Notes under the pieces: generated by a model
What the model was told of the DNA's origin: nothing
The model's input: the letters and a program-made list of their open reading frames with translations, nothing else
Database searches by the model: none
Part shown: one piece after another, positions 12,001-21,869 of the stretch
Layout: each line of letters opens with the position of its first letter
Position numbering within the stretch: the stretch's first letter is position 1
From: Hippasteria phrygiana
Lineage: Eukaryota; Echinodermata; Asteroidea; Valvatida; Goniasteridae
NCBI GenBank assembly: GCA_037893225.1
Contig: JAZGUH010000331.1
Location: forward strand, 124,001-188,000
DNA length: 64,000 nucleotides
Direction of reading: 5' to 3'
Made by a program: the position numbers and the translations under genes

Positions 12001-13843
12001 GTTAATACAAGAAAGTAGCAGAGAATCAAATGTTCAAAATTACCTTTCATGCCCAGCATGGAAGCAGGAACTTGACTGGCCATCATTGTAACATTTGCCA
12101 CAGTTTTAGCCATATTGACAGAGGGGTCAATCATGAGCATAACGGACAATGAGAGATTTCTCTTCATTACCCAGTCCTCATCATAGTCACTCAATGGGAA
12201 TGGGTCTGTGGCCAAGGAAATGGAGGAGTTGTCCACAGTGTGGGGCTTCACTGTAGCATTAGATGAGGTGACAGTAGTCGTATTCAGGGCGAGGCAGAAA
12301 TCGACAGCAGATAAATCTCCTAAAAAGGTGTTCCAGTCCTGAAATCAATTGAGTAATTTCAAATCATTACTACTTAGAAACAATATGTATAAACACCTTT
12401 ATTATCATGGCAACAAGTTAAAGCATCAATAAATGTTTGTCACAGTCTCCATATTTTTTTTATACAAGCGACACTGAACAATTCATAATGATTGATGGCT
12501 GTAAGAATATTATACAACATAATGTATACATGTAGACCAACAGTGCTGGAATGGGGGGGGGGGGGATTGGCCCCTCCACTTTTTCCAATTGGGGGAAGTT
12601 CCGCAGAAGAAAAACATAGAAAAGGGCAGCAGCTGGCCGGCACCAGCGCTGAAAGTGTTCCGCTGCTGTTGATATAGACTGGTTACGCTGGTATTACCGG
12701 TACATGTGCTAAAAACAGGGTCCAATCAGCACAAAAACCTTGCTTAATAAAACAAGCTTACCAGCCAAAACTCATTTGATGTATATTTTGACCAGTATTT
12801 ATATGTAGCTGTTGTTTGCTTAGCTTGATAGTCACATGAAGTTTTAGCTGGTAACTTGATTTTACTAAGCAATGTTTTTTTTGTGCTTAAGGAAATTTTT
12901 GGCTGAAGCAGCTATATGAAATTGGCCCCAGTTCTCTATAATGGAATTGTGAATTTGTTAGCATTAGATCAGTTATGACCTCTTCAATGAGACATTCCAC
13001 TTACAAATTGACAGATTTAATAAGTTTAAAATTTTGAATCAAGTGCAGGACTCTCCTTATTTCCTACAGTATTAATGCACTCATCAATCTTCGTACATAA
13101 CACAATATCTTTTAGGATGACCAAATAGTGCACAGTGTAGTGTTTTTTTTTCATTGATAATAATTTTCTTCCATAATTTCTTTGGGAAAATCCATTAGTT
13201 GAAATCTTCCGAGAGCACACAGATGCAGCATCTTTAACCATGCTACACATGTAAATCCAACAAAATCAAACACTAAACAATTATATTGGGTCTACCAATA
13301 TAAGCAACTGATCTTTTGTTTTCAGCATGATGATTTCTATTTACACATCGGTAGCTGTTGGATATTTTTTGATCCAGCAGGGTTAGGAATAATTAATTTT
13401 TCAGTATTTTGTTAATGTTTGATGGTAATTTTGTGTGCTACAAATTTTACAGCATTTTTTCACTCTCGGTTGAGAGGAAAATGTTAAACTTTCAGCATTT
13501 GTGTTCCACAAACATTTGGATGGTGCACTTAATGTGTAAATTACTGTAGTATTTAAAATTGTGTCATACAGATTGTGTGAACTCAATTCAGAATGTTTAA
13601 AAGAAAATGGGAAAATGGAAGATAAAAGTTTTGAAAACCAGGATAGTATCATATCGTACGAATGAAGGCAACTTAATTACTACCTACCTCAGATATATCA
13701 TAGTTTTGGACCTCATTATGCTTGAAATAATAGCCGAGGATGATGACCGACAGAGCAAAGAGAAACATGCAGCCGATGAAGATGACAAGAGGGGGCCTGC
13801 TTTTGACATGACCCTTCAGGTTTTCTATTGGCTTGTACGCCAT
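2884..13843 (-). CDS. TMEM248: TMEM248 orthologue, complete, five coding exons
   Basis: Minus-strand gene. Coding exons are 13843-13688, 12338-12044, 8713-8572, 7555-7393 and 3072-2884. All junctions are GT-AG and the phases chain correctly (0, 1, 2, 0). The total is 945 nt, or 314 residues plus stop, equal to my recollection of the vertebrate TMEM248 length. Matches run throughout: ENLKGHVKSRPPLVIF at the N-terminus, DWNTFL opening exon 2, CKQGTVAHAKHKFDPRLTV in exon 4 and SLINLHLMYTSYFMFVMVI in exon 5. The protein has two membrane helices (about residues 20-40 and 262-282) enclosing a large loop with many N-glycosylation sequons (NTT, NAT, NSS, NLS, NVT). The family (TMEM248/TMEM219) is multi-pass membrane protein of poorly known role; TMEM219 is reported as an IGFBP3 receptor. 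That function should not be transferred here. Confidence 0.94.
3460..4393 (-). pseudogene. Inverted 5'-truncated Penelope copy (RT end and endonuclease)
   Basis: Read on the minus strand this starts at KPTHTDRYPHSSSFHH and runs through LGQELHHIKTSLKLN and TLPYIGHLFHKLQ to DKVQAQLQTHKDKQ. It therefore keeps the Gln codon that is a stop in the plus copy. It has its own damage: a TGA replaces Tyr in GVYRIPC at about 4005, and one extra base in GGTAAAGG shifts the frame before VYIRETGRDLNTRLKEHQ. Arm divergence is modest. Confidence 0.85.
4420..6353 (+). pseudogene. Penelope-like reverse transcriptase / GIY-YIG endonuclease
   Basis: One long frame holds the reverse transcriptase motifs in order: FFGQPKIHKPDIPLRPIV, then LLSFDVVSLFTNVP, AAMGSPLSPVLADLSMEKF, YVDDTFVVW (the active-site YxDD) and IAFLDVKLTRRPDG. 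The endonuclease reads GVYRIPCECGKVYIRETGRD, then NTRLKEHQ and a His-rich HSHEHDHRINW. Two in-frame stops interrupt it: TAG at 5238-5240 just before YYEQSTGAAMGSP, and TAA at 5919-5921 where the inverted copy has CAA (Gln). A 22-bp duplication lies at 5551-5594. YIR replaces the usual YIG of the endonuclease. The N-terminus is cut at the arm junction. Confidence 0.9.
6537..7392. other. Rest of TMEM248 intron 4
   Basis: Non-coding intron sequence. A short dispersed motif with TCGTGGACC (about 7148, 7211 and 7240) repeats three times near 7140-7275. Nothing else is recognisable. Confidence 0.4.
7393..7555 (-). CDS. TMEM248: TMEM248 coding exon 4
   Basis: Acceptor TTGAATTCAG, donor TTCT/GTAAGT, 163 nt, phase 2 in and 0 out. 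It completes a Lys codon, then encodes QPASCNTTDSHHENSTAW and DTWCKQGTVAHAKHKFDPRL. The C-x-K/Q-G, AHA and P-R-L-T-V pattern matches the vertebrate CYKGAIGKVYHALNPKLTV region. Confidence 0.92.
7556..8571. other. TMEM248 intron 3
   Basis: 1016-nt intron with no recognisable gene. It contains TTTGATGGGTTC-like phrases (7810-7945) shared with the sequence beyond the gene at 2455-2515. Confidence 0.4.
8572..8713 (-). CDS. TMEM248: TMEM248 coding exon 3
   Basis: Acceptor CTTATTTCAG, donor CCAA/GTACGT, 142 nt, phase 1 in and 2 out. It encodes SDEMVSVQFELPQP, then CKDPTKCHVVVQTCLML and SSVFPTT. The spacing of three cysteines and the FPTT end match the vertebrate protein. Reading through the donor would stay open for only a few more codons. 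Confidence 0.9.
8981..9096. repeat. Small foldback, possible MITE
   Basis: The ends TAGAACCCT...GCCAGAT and ATCTGGCAGGGTTCTA are inverted copies of one another; the left copy carries an extra AACCCT. The element is 116 bp. No clear target duplication was found. Confidence 0.4.
9259..9408. repeat. 20-bp minisatellite (GAGTCCTGGGCCATAAATTC)
   Basis: Seven head-to-tail units follow one another, the first 21 bp long with AAAAAA in place of ATAAA, and a partial eighth unit ends GAGTCCGAG. Flanking sequence to 9480, and again at 10440-10560, is rich in a related CCGAGTAC/GGGCCGAGTA motif. The array lies in TMEM248 intron 2. Open frames through it on the minus strand are produced by the repeat. Confidence 0.9.
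9780..10355. mobile_element. Non-autonomous DNA transposon with 8-bp TSD (hAT-like)
   Basis: The ends are TAAGGCTGTTTGATAT and ATATCGAACAGCCTTA, an imperfect terminal inverted repeat followed inward by repeated CGATATTT-like motifs on both sides. The element is flanked by the exact 8-bp direct repeat TAATGCGT (9772-9779 and 10356-10363). No transposase frame is present in its 576 bp. The 8-bp duplication fits the hAT superfamily among others. Confidence 0.82.
10776..10890 (-). repeat. Dispersed repeat R38, copy 1
   Basis: The segment containing TTTCTTGAAAATGACAGCAC and ACACCAGGTGCCATGATTTC also occurs at 39540-39650 and, inverted, at 38232-38410 and 41630-41815. Both strands of the family occur in introns of both host genes. 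Confidence 0.7.
10957..11573. mobile_element. CCCGGG-rich foldback element
   Basis: The ends AGGTCTTTTCACACTA and TAGTGTGAAAAGGCCT are inverted repeats, continued inward by CCCCGGGACGAA and TTCGTCCCGGGG on the two sides. The interior includes several CCCCGGG pairs and a triplicated GCAGGGGYGAG motif (about 11420-11475). Total 617 bp. No convincing target duplication was found. The GC content is far above the surrounding intron. Confidence 0.7.
12044..12338 (-). CDS. TMEM248: TMEM248 coding exon 2
   Basis: Acceptor TTGATTTCAG, donor AAAG/GTAATT, 295 nt, phase 0 in and phase 1 out. It encodes residues 53-150 plus the first base of codon 151, starting DWNTFLGDLSAVDFCLAL, where vertebrates also start with DWNTFL. 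It then runs through a Ser/Thr/Asn-rich stretch to RNLSLSVMLMIDPSVN and ASQVPASMLGMK. It forms the first half of the extracytoplasmic domain. Confidence 0.93.
12536..12680. repeat. Poly-G repeat family G1, copy 1
   Basis: A G tract is followed by GGAAGTTCCGCAGAAGAAAA, CAGCTGGCCGGCACCAGCGC and GTGTTCCGCTGCTGTT. The same order occurs at 43504-43670. The ends (AACAGTGCTGGAA and TTCCGCTGCTGTT) are roughly inverted, as in a small DNA transposon. Confidence 0.6.
12681..13687. other. Rest of TMEM248 intron 1
   Basis: AT-rich intron sequence. I see no gene, tandem repeat or recognisable element. Confidence 0.4.
13688..13843 (-). CDS. TMEM248: TMEM248 coding exon 1
   Basis: The ATG is at 13843-13841 in the context AAAGATGGCG, a good initiation context. 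It encodes MAYKPIENLKGH, then SRPPLVIFIGCMFLFAL and a hydrophobic run to GYYFKHNEV, the first membrane helix. It ends CTGAG before donor GTAGGTA (13687-13681) in phase 0. Upstream on the minus strand, TTTCTGCAG lies 12 nt before the ATG, so the 5' UTR may be split by an intron. A distal 5' UTR exon was not found. Confidence 0.93.
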
Positions 13844-13943
13844 CTTTACAGCTTACTGCAGAAAGACATGCAGAAAACATTAGGCACATATGTATTAACA
13901 TCACTTTAGTAGGTAGGGGCGCATGTGGTTTAAGTGTTCAATA

Positions 13944-14924
13944 TGGGTCATTCCATGAAGTTGGTACACTTTTTTCACACAAGTTGTGAAATTTTGAGGA
14001 TTTCTTCACATTCACAGTTATTTATATACGCAAAACAGATTATGTGTGTCCGAGCAGCACTAATACTTAATTCACAACATGAATTTTACAAATCAAATGT
14101 ATTTTCTTCATACACGATAAGGATAAACTATCACACCGTAACAGGACACCAAGTCTTTTGGTGTCCCTGTTACATGTGAAACCAGTACCTTACTTTTGCC
14201 ATATCTTAAGAACTTTCTTCAACACTTTCTTTACTAAACCACATTCTGTGTACTTACAGACAGCAATATTGAACAAATGGAAATCAGACGTTTGCAATTG
14301 AAATTTACAGTGATATGGTACAAATAAGCTATGGGTTATGTTACATGTGAAATCCACAAAAAATCATATTTTATGCCTCATATCTACTGAAGAGGTCTGA
14401 TTTTCATATCTTTCCATTAGAGATATATATCCTTAACTAGTTCATAAAATGCAGACATGTTCAAGGCAAATCAATGGAAATATGTCAGAAAATGTAACAC
14501 GGACACCATTTTTTTTCATTCACAGAATGACCGATAGGCCTATATCTACCAGCTTTCTTAGAAGAATCGCAAGTTTCATATCCTAATAAGACATGTACTT
14601 ATAAGTTTATAAAATTAGTAACAATTAGACAAATTAATAAAAGCAGAGAGAACATAATGACATTTTAAGGTACTGGTTTCACATGTAACAGGACACCAAA
14701 TTTTGAGGAATGTCACACACATTTTGACTATATATCTTCATCGAGTGTGAAAAAACATGAATCCTTTATTAGACTAGTGCAACTACTAATTGCAAGTGTG
14801 CATAAACAACTTATCCAGATCAGGGAAAACTGATAAAGGTAGAAAATGTATTTGTTAGGGTTTAAATATTGTCCTTTTTGGCAAAATGTCACACTTCATG
14901 TACCCAACTTCATGGAATGACCCA
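13944..14924. mobile_element. 981-bp foldback DNA transposon with TA target site
   Basis: The terminal inverted repeats are TGGGTCATTCCATGAAGTTG and CAACTTCATGGAATGACCCA, flanked by TA on both sides (13942-13943 and 14925-14926). A second inverted pair lies inside: TGTTACATGTGAAACCAGTA (about 14168) and TACTGGTTTCACATGTAACA (about 14670). A hairpin, GTAACAGGACACCAA with TTGGTGTCCCTGTTAC, lies at 14128-14173. No transposase is present. It lies just upstream of TMEM248. Confidence 0.75.
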
Positions 14925-15056
14925 TATACAAAATTGTAAGGGGCCCCCTTCCCAAACCCAATGACTCCCTTTGCCTGTAGAGAAATATTGTTATAGTGGC
15001 CAACCATAGGACAGAAGAAATGAGGCAACTACATGTACATATGTATGAACAAGCAG

Positions 15057-15338
15057 CCACTTTGAAAAGCTGGCAGAGTTGTAATCAAGTCAATCGCAAG
15101 TCATCACAATTCACAACAATTCATCACAAGTCACTTCAAAATGCTGGTCTCAAGCCATGTAAGAAGCTACAATTTAAACACACTATTTAACAAAAGCATT
15201 CCTTAATTTCCTTCGTCATTTGTCATTGTTCATCCCATGTAGCTTGTGAGCCGACTTGTGATTGACTTGTGATCTGCCTTTTGATATGACTTGTGATTGA
15301 CTTGATTACAACTCTGAAAGCTGGCCACTATTCCAAAG
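15057..15338. mobile_element. Foldback element F15, copy 1
   Basis: The arms CAGAGTTGTAATCAAGTCAA (from 15074) and TTGACTTGATTACAACTCTG (to about 15316) are inverted, with further ACTTGTGATT / AATCACAAGT units within. A related copy with an eroded left arm lies at 44820-44985. Confidence 0.7.
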
Positions 15339-16210
15339 TTCTGTACATTTGTACACATGTATACACATACATGATCATGATTTAATTATTGTGATTGTTA
15401 CACTCAGCTATGCAATGTAAAAAGTGGGGAAATTTTGAAACCTACATTGAAGACAAGCTAAAGACTTCCATTTTGTACATAAAATATTTAGAATCCAAGT
15501 AAAATTAACCTTGTAAACTTCTGGCACATTTGTTAGACTGTTTCACATTCATAATGTTATCCAGAGGCCTGTCTGGGCATCTTCTGTTTCTATTTTTCAT
15601 ATGCATGCCTGATGAGTGTTACAGTTGAGCAATTTTGACCCTTTTTTTCACTTTACAGCAAATGTGGACACTCTGTTTTCAAATCCTGGCTAAAACTCTC
15701 TGGTCACAGTAAACAATTTTAGGAGAGGGTGTGTGGGGGGGGGGGGGGGGGGGGGGGGGTACACCACATATATGCCAAAATATTTAGATATCTATTGGTT
15801 CATGTGTCTATATATGTACAAACACGTAGTTCCATATTCCGATCCTAAATGTACCAGTGAAATCTGCATCAAAATTCTTCATCTATCACACAACATAACT
15901 TTAGAACCAAGAATTCATATTAATAAAAAAACAATAGAATTGCACATGACATCATGAATCCAACAAGTACATATGTACATGTATTGTATGTAACAATGAA
16001 ATCATTGTTGTCCTCTGAGGGAGGTCTAGGGGAGATGGGGGTTAGTTGGAATGATTTTCACAAAAACGTCTATACACCACAAACAGATTTTTATTTAAGA
16101 AACAATAACTATACCAGTTTATGCATACATGTGTGTTATACAAATGTAGCCTATAAAATTCTTAGTCTTGTTGATGGTTACTTAAATAATCCACCTTGAA
16201 CACAACTATG
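15339..16210. other. Intergenic, poly-G tract
   Basis: No gene seen. A run of about 24 G lies at 15736-15759, and TACATATGTACATGTA microsatellite is near 15968. No element boundaries could be drawn. Confidence 0.4.
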
Positions 16211-16214
16211 TCAT

Positions 16215-16528
16215 GTGTTCCAACTTACCCCACCTGTGGGGTAAGTTGGAACATGGTATGGGGTAAGTTGGAACATGGTATACGCAGCAGCGTAGCCAGG
16301 GCTGTCTCCATAGGGGGGTGAGTGGGGGGGGCTGGTTGTTACAGTGGGGGGAGATGATTTGTTATAGGGGGGGGGGGGGGGCGTGCCTCCCCCTGAAGCC
16401 CCCCACCCCCTAGCTACGCCACTGGGTATACGGTTTCTTCGATTGACTAGCACTTCTCACACAGCTCACTCCATAACGTCCGGTGGGGTCTGGCCACGTG
16501 TAGTTTTGCATTTATAGTTCCGCGGCAT
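16215..16528 (-). pseudogene. psq-HTH transposase relic, broken by a MITE
   Basis: On the minus strand an ATG at 16528 opens MPRNYKCKTTRGQTPPDVME. This is the start of the psq/CENP-B-type DNA-binding domain used by pogo/Tigger-like transposases and their domesticated relatives. It is followed at once by TGA, then AVxEVLVNRRNRI, which continues the same helix-turn-helix sequence in the same frame apart from a second TGA. A MITE (16285-16424) interrupts the frame. Only the first 30 or so residues are recognisable. It is a fragment, not a gene. Confidence 0.6.
16285..16424. mobile_element. MITE of the CAGTGGCGTAG family, 8-bp TSD (copy 1)
   Basis: The ends CAGCAGCGTAGCCAGGG and CTAGCTACGCCACTG are inverted repeats. 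The 140-bp element has a perfect 8-bp duplication GGTATACG (16277-16284 and 16425-16432). The interior is mostly runs of G on one side and C on the other. A second copy is at 30548-30851. It splits the psq transposase relic, so it inserted later. Confidence 0.85.
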
Positions 16529-18060
16529 CTTGATTGCTAAAGAGGAACAAAAAGAAAAATTTGTTGAAAAGGGTTGTCCAAAAGGAAGATGAGTAAAACA
16601 CAGGAATAGCAAACATTCTATGTTTTTCTCATTGAAATATTGTAGGCATACAACAGATGAATCTAGAGGCATGGGTACAAAATATAATGAGCAATAGGCT
16701 TACAGTTATACATGTTATATATGTATAGCCAATATTATATGCTTTGCTCATTTAAATATTGTTACTACAGATCTAGGTCTACATTTATTGGTTGCAGTAG
16801 GCCTACATGTACAGCTAACTTTATGGTGCACACACATTTTGAAAATACATTGCAGATTAGAACCTTCATCCAAAAGGCACTTCCTTTCATTGCCTTTATA
16901 CATGAAAATAGAGTAAAACTTTTATTCAAAGGGCACTTCATTCATATATGATCATTATGTTGGGATTTGTTGGAACATGTTCCAACTAGCCCCCATCGAA
17001 ATGTTCCAACCCATGTGACATTTGAAAGCTTACTACGCAAAACAGGGACTACAAATACAATAACACATCTTTTTAACCTGATTTTGTAGCTAACATGTAG
17101 TACTAGAGCCTAAAATACTCGTCACTAAATTTATAAACAACAGTAAGATTGAAAACAGTGAAAAATTTACTCAGAAGGTGAAAAAACAAACCTTTCCACT
17201 TGAGTACTTTTGGGGCACTGGTGCTGCAGGCAATATGGTGGATGGCTGTTGCTAATAAGGGACACCTCTAGAGGGCAGCATTTCATATAATTAATTCTAG
17301 CTGTGGAAGAAAATTGTTGCCAGGTACAAATTAAATGTGTACTTAGTCTATGGGAGAATGTTAAAAGGGACAACAGACAAGACAAAGCATTGTCCTCAGT
17401 AGTATAGTAAAACACAACTGTGTACACTGTATAATGCATGACTTTCTTGCATACATTTTGCAATGCCTGATATACATGTATGTACATAGTATGCATAAAC
17501 CTCAAGTCATGTAAAAGAACAAAGGTACAATGTTTACCCTGGTTTACTCGCTTACATGTATGATGCTCACTGCATGTTAGCCTGAATGGTCACAGACACT
17601 CTAGATCTGTTAGTACCGTACATGATGCACAGTGTGTATGCAGAGATGAACTTTGCCTGTCTCATGCTATCAACCAATTTCTATCAGGTTCAAATTCCAG
17701 TTCATTAATCATTCAGCACCACCTCAAATATTACTCTGGTTGAAATCGAGTGGCACACTAAACTTTACCCATCTGATTCAGACCCATCCCCATTTGTTTA
17801 TGACTATCAGGTCAATATTACGACAAAGAAAACAAGCCATTGCATCCATATCAATTTAGAACTGTACAAATTGTATACATTTCTAGACGTTTCCAAAGAA
17901 TATCTACTAGAGAAAAAGCATTCGAGTTTCTCCCCCAAAAGGCCAAAAAAATGCAAAAATGCATGTCTAGCATCATGGCCTTATTAAAAAAGAAGAGGGA
18001 GTGCTTTTATTTAAACTTCCATTTTAAGATCATAGTGGAATAGGTGTCGCCAGGATTCAT
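16529..18060. other. Intergenic, no gene seen
   Basis: AT-rich sequence. TGTTCCAACT-type phrases at 16970-17010 echo those at 16220-16275. No coding or structured element was recognised. Confidence 0.4.
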
Positions 18061-19019
18061 TCTAGGGGGGGGGGGGGGGGGGGGTAGGCAAAGCACTCAC
18101 CAGAAAGCAGCAAAGGGAGAAATCACAGACCGTGGAAAAATCAAAAGGGGAGGGGGAAGCTGGACATCACCCGACGCTTTGTTCAAAACCGCGGTACCTA
18201 GGCCTATTGTACAATGTATAGCAGAATTTTAGGCCCCCTTTTAGCAGGTTTTGAGTGTTAAATATACATTTAATTGAGTACGACATTGACTTCGAACCAA
18301 ATTTTTGCCCCCATTTTTCTCTCTCTTTTTTAATTTTTATTTCAAATGGGTGGGGGGCCCCTTTCCACCCCCATCGCAATGCCCATGCACATCCCAGTGG
18401 GCAGTATTTACTAAGATGGCCCTCCCCATTTTTTCAAGATTGCTTTCACTGACAATGGAGTCCCAAACTTGATTCACAACATGCATCAGATCTACATATA
18501 TGTACATGTAGGGCTAATTTCCATTTTTCCCTTTGCATTTTAACCCTAACCCCCCTGGACCCTTTTTGCTAGAACCCATCCTCAATCCTCCAAAATCCTC
18601 CGATTGCCCTACCTCCAAAAAATACATTCATCCTCAATCATCCAAAATCTTTCTGTGCTTTAATCATCAATAATCCTCAATCCTCCAAAACTGCAAGGAG
18701 GATTTTGGAGGTAGCCTTGAAAAGGAGGTAGCCTTGAAAAAAAACGTAGGCTAGGACCCTGTAAACAATTTTATTGAAATTATGCCTCATACATAATGAA
18801 TTCTTTAAATGTTAAGTACTTATGAGCAGAATACATACATGTACTTACATGTACATCAGTAAATTGTTTACGCCTTGGCACACCTTTGAACTGTTTACTT
18901 TGTACAGTGTACGCATAAACGTGTACATTCATTAGTTCTAAGGTGCAAGCATTTGTTGAAAAAAACAGAGTTGGCTGGTTTAAATCACTGTGATTTGAAT
19001 CGGTTTACACGTTAAATAA
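18061..19019. other. Intergenic; poly-G tract and ATCCTCMAAATCCTC repeat
   Basis: An about 19-nt G run lies at 18066-18084. Imperfect repeats of CCTCAATCCTCCAAAATCCT occur at 18580-18690, with inverted versions (AGGAGGATTTTGGAGGTAGC) at 18696-18735, giving a possible foldback. No gene seen. Confidence 0.4.
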
Positions 19020-19197
19020 GGGAATAAATGTGCTGTGCCGGTTTTACAAATCACTTACATACATGTATAAAAATGCCTTGAGGCCTGGGCCCTTGATAAT
19101 TACCTGAGAAGAAAGGTCATTATCAGCATCCAGGCCCCAGGGCGGTTTTAAACGTACATGTACTTGTTTAAAACCGGCCCAGCACATATTTATTCCC
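19020..19197. mobile_element. 178-bp MITE-like foldback
   Basis: The ends GGGAATAAATGTGCTG and CAGCACATATTTATTCCC are inverted, extended by GCCGGTTTTA and TAAAACCGGC. An inner inverted pair (GAGGCCTGGGCCCTTGATAA and TTATCAGCATCCAGGCCCC) makes a double hairpin. No target duplication was identified. Confidence 0.7.
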
Positions 19198-20970
19198 ATT
19201 CATAAAATAACTTGTTTATAATTCAGCAAAAACCTCCGAAAATTATAAATTAAAATTTCCAATCATTTTGTTAATTGTTTTCCCTTTGGTTTGTAAAACA
19301 CCCCTTTAGCTACATGTACATATACATGTACATGTACATTTTAATGGTTCATGCCCCACGCGAGCAGTGCTAATAATTTCCTTATGGAAATTGACGCGAG
19401 TGTGACGCACGCGTGACGTGTGGCGTGTTATGGCGCAGAACGCAGCAGTGCCTGTGTAGTGTACAATTATGGACTCTAAATATGGACGCAATGGATCTAT
19501 TGCACTTGTGTAATTGAGAGAGTGACTGGTCGTGCGAGTGTTCAAACAATAAAAGAAATCAGACTTTATAGGAGTCTAAACTTTGTGTTGTGTGACACCG
19601 GAAAAAGTGTTTAAAACCGGTTGGTGTTTTATCGCAGGAAAATAACTTTTTATTATTTCATGGCAGAAATAATTGCCTGCTTTATTGTAATATACCTTAA
19701 TCTACGGACTTCATTTGTGTCACTTGTTCCCTTAACCCTCCCTCTCTATCTCGGTGCCAAAATGGAGCCAACTACCCTATATATCAAAACCTATCAAGTG
19801 ACCGGTTGAAACACACACAACCTGTCAGAGGAAGTGGGTAGATTTTTGATAGGCTGTGATAGTTATAATAGTAGGAGGGTTAATTCAGTACACAATTTCA
19901 AAAAGCAAAAGTGCAGGTCGTGATCAAGCCTTTATAATTTCGAGTCAGCTTCCAAAGTAACATTTATGCATCTAACTGTATCTAAATGCAGAAACCTTCT
20001 TTCAACCTTCACGTACATTGTATGTAAGGATGCTGCTCCAAGCATTCTGCAGGGATAATGTGAGGTTCTTGTCCAGAAGCTTAAAAATAAGGCCATGGAA
20101 TCCTGATTACAAATGTATACATTGTATGTACATATATATACAGTATGTTCATGCAAAAAGGCCGAAAATTACTTAGTCAAACATTATACGAAAAAAGCTT
20201 GAAATTGGCCTTGTGCTCAACCCTTGTCAGAGATCCTCAGTTCCAAGGATTGCAAAGGCAGTGAGCCAGGTTTGAAGTAAAACCTTCTTGCCTCAATCCA
20301 ACATTTCACAGGGTTAACATTCAGTATTCTCCTGACCTACATTCTGCCCCTTTATAATTAGGCTTCCTGTGATGATGTCTGTATATATTCAACCTTGCAG
20401 TAGCCAGCAGATCCTGTGATTAGAGCAGGTTCTCCCCCCCCCCCCTTCCATACATACATGTACATACATACATGTACACATACATAGGATACATGTACAT
20501 ACATGTACATGTACCCATGACAATTACCTAAGAAAAATGTCATTCCGCTTAATAAAAGGTTTTTTTAGTTTAATATGATACATTAGACATGCCAGACCAT
20601 GGAGATGTGAACGGGGCTCGGAGAACTCGACCGTTTGCCAACCCGACCGTTGAGACAACTCGACCGGTGTGACAACTCGATTGTCTTTTCGTCAAATGGA
20701 CTCATATGGGGGATCATCTTATCCAAGAATTTTTTAAAATCTAGTTTTTCGGCTTTAACAAGGACCATCATCTTAAATTATGCAAGATATGCATGTATAA
20801 AATTAAGTGCTCAATTATATAGTCTCACACAGCACGCAATCATCAATTAAATAATTCCACAAGACTTGACGGTTATTATTTCACCTCTGGTAAATAGTTG
20901 TGCTTTCAGACTTTTGACATGCCATACATTGTATGTGTACATATATGGCACTGACAGGCAGATTGTAATT
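19198..20970. other. Intergenic; ACATGTAC microsatellites
   Basis: ACATGTACAT microsatellite occurs at 19311-19340 and 20451-20515. A CpG-richer pocket (19360-19530) could hold a promoter or 5' UTR exon for the divergent TMEM248 gene, but no splice signal ties it to the gene. At 20610-20690 ACTCGACCG-type phrases repeat four times. Confidence 0.35.
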
Positions 20971-21125
20971 GGCTGTTTTGGAAACTTTTCCAAAACAGCC
21001 CTTGTTTTCGTTAAGATTTTTTTTTTTTGGCTGTTTTGGAAACTTTTCCAAAACAGCCCTTGTTTTCGTTAAGATTTTTTTTTTTTTCTTTTTTTTGGCT
21101 GTTTCGGAAGTTTTCCGAAACAGCC
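20971..21125 (+). repeat. Three stacked 5' terminal hairpins
   Basis: Hairpins lie at 20971-21000, 21029-21058 and 21097-21125. The first two have arms GGCTGTTTTGGAAA / TTTCCAAAACAGCC; the third has GGCTGTTTCGGAA / TTCCGAAACAGCC. Each is followed by the same GTTTTCGTTAAGA and a T run. Changes on one arm are matched on the other. Confidence 0.9.
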
Positions 21126-21869
21126 TTTGTTTTCGTTAAGATTTTTTTTTTTTTCTTTTTTTTTTCTTTTTCTCTTTCAGACTATTGCCCATAGCATTTG
21201 TACACGTTTTCCTTTTTACCGGCACTTTGGCTACTTTTATGCAGCCGATTGTCTTTAAACTTAGCAAACACTTAAAGCAACTGCTCAGAATGTGTGCCGA
21301 ACTTTTACGTCATGATGACATCATCACGTGATTTTTTATGAATTTTTGAATTTTGAAAATCGTAACATTTGTTTCAATATATCTAGCAAACAAAACAAGA
21401 TATTTTCAAAATTCTTTTTGTGATAGCTTTGGTATGTCTCAAAGATATGCCCTAAAAGGCGAAAATTGTGTGACGTCATGATGACGTCATCAAAAATGTT
21501 TTTTTTTTTTAACGCATGTAAGCGTCAATCCGATTACAAAAATGTATATATTGAATTTTCCTCTCCCTAATTCCAAAATGTCATGATTGTGGCTCACTCA
21601 AGTAAGAAATAACAGCCATTTCAAAATTTAGACCAAATTCAATATAACACAAAGGAATTCTGGGAAGGGCAGATAACCATGGCTCAAATGTGCATGCTGT
21701 TTATAAAAAGGGTTGATTTGTAGTCTTTTTTCAAGTCGCTAGACTATTGCCCATAGCATTTGTAAACGTTTTCTTTCTTACCGGCCACTTTGGCTACTTT
21801 TAAACTTGACAGACACTTACCCCAACTGCTCACAATGTGTGCCGAATTTTATGTTATGATGACGTCGTC

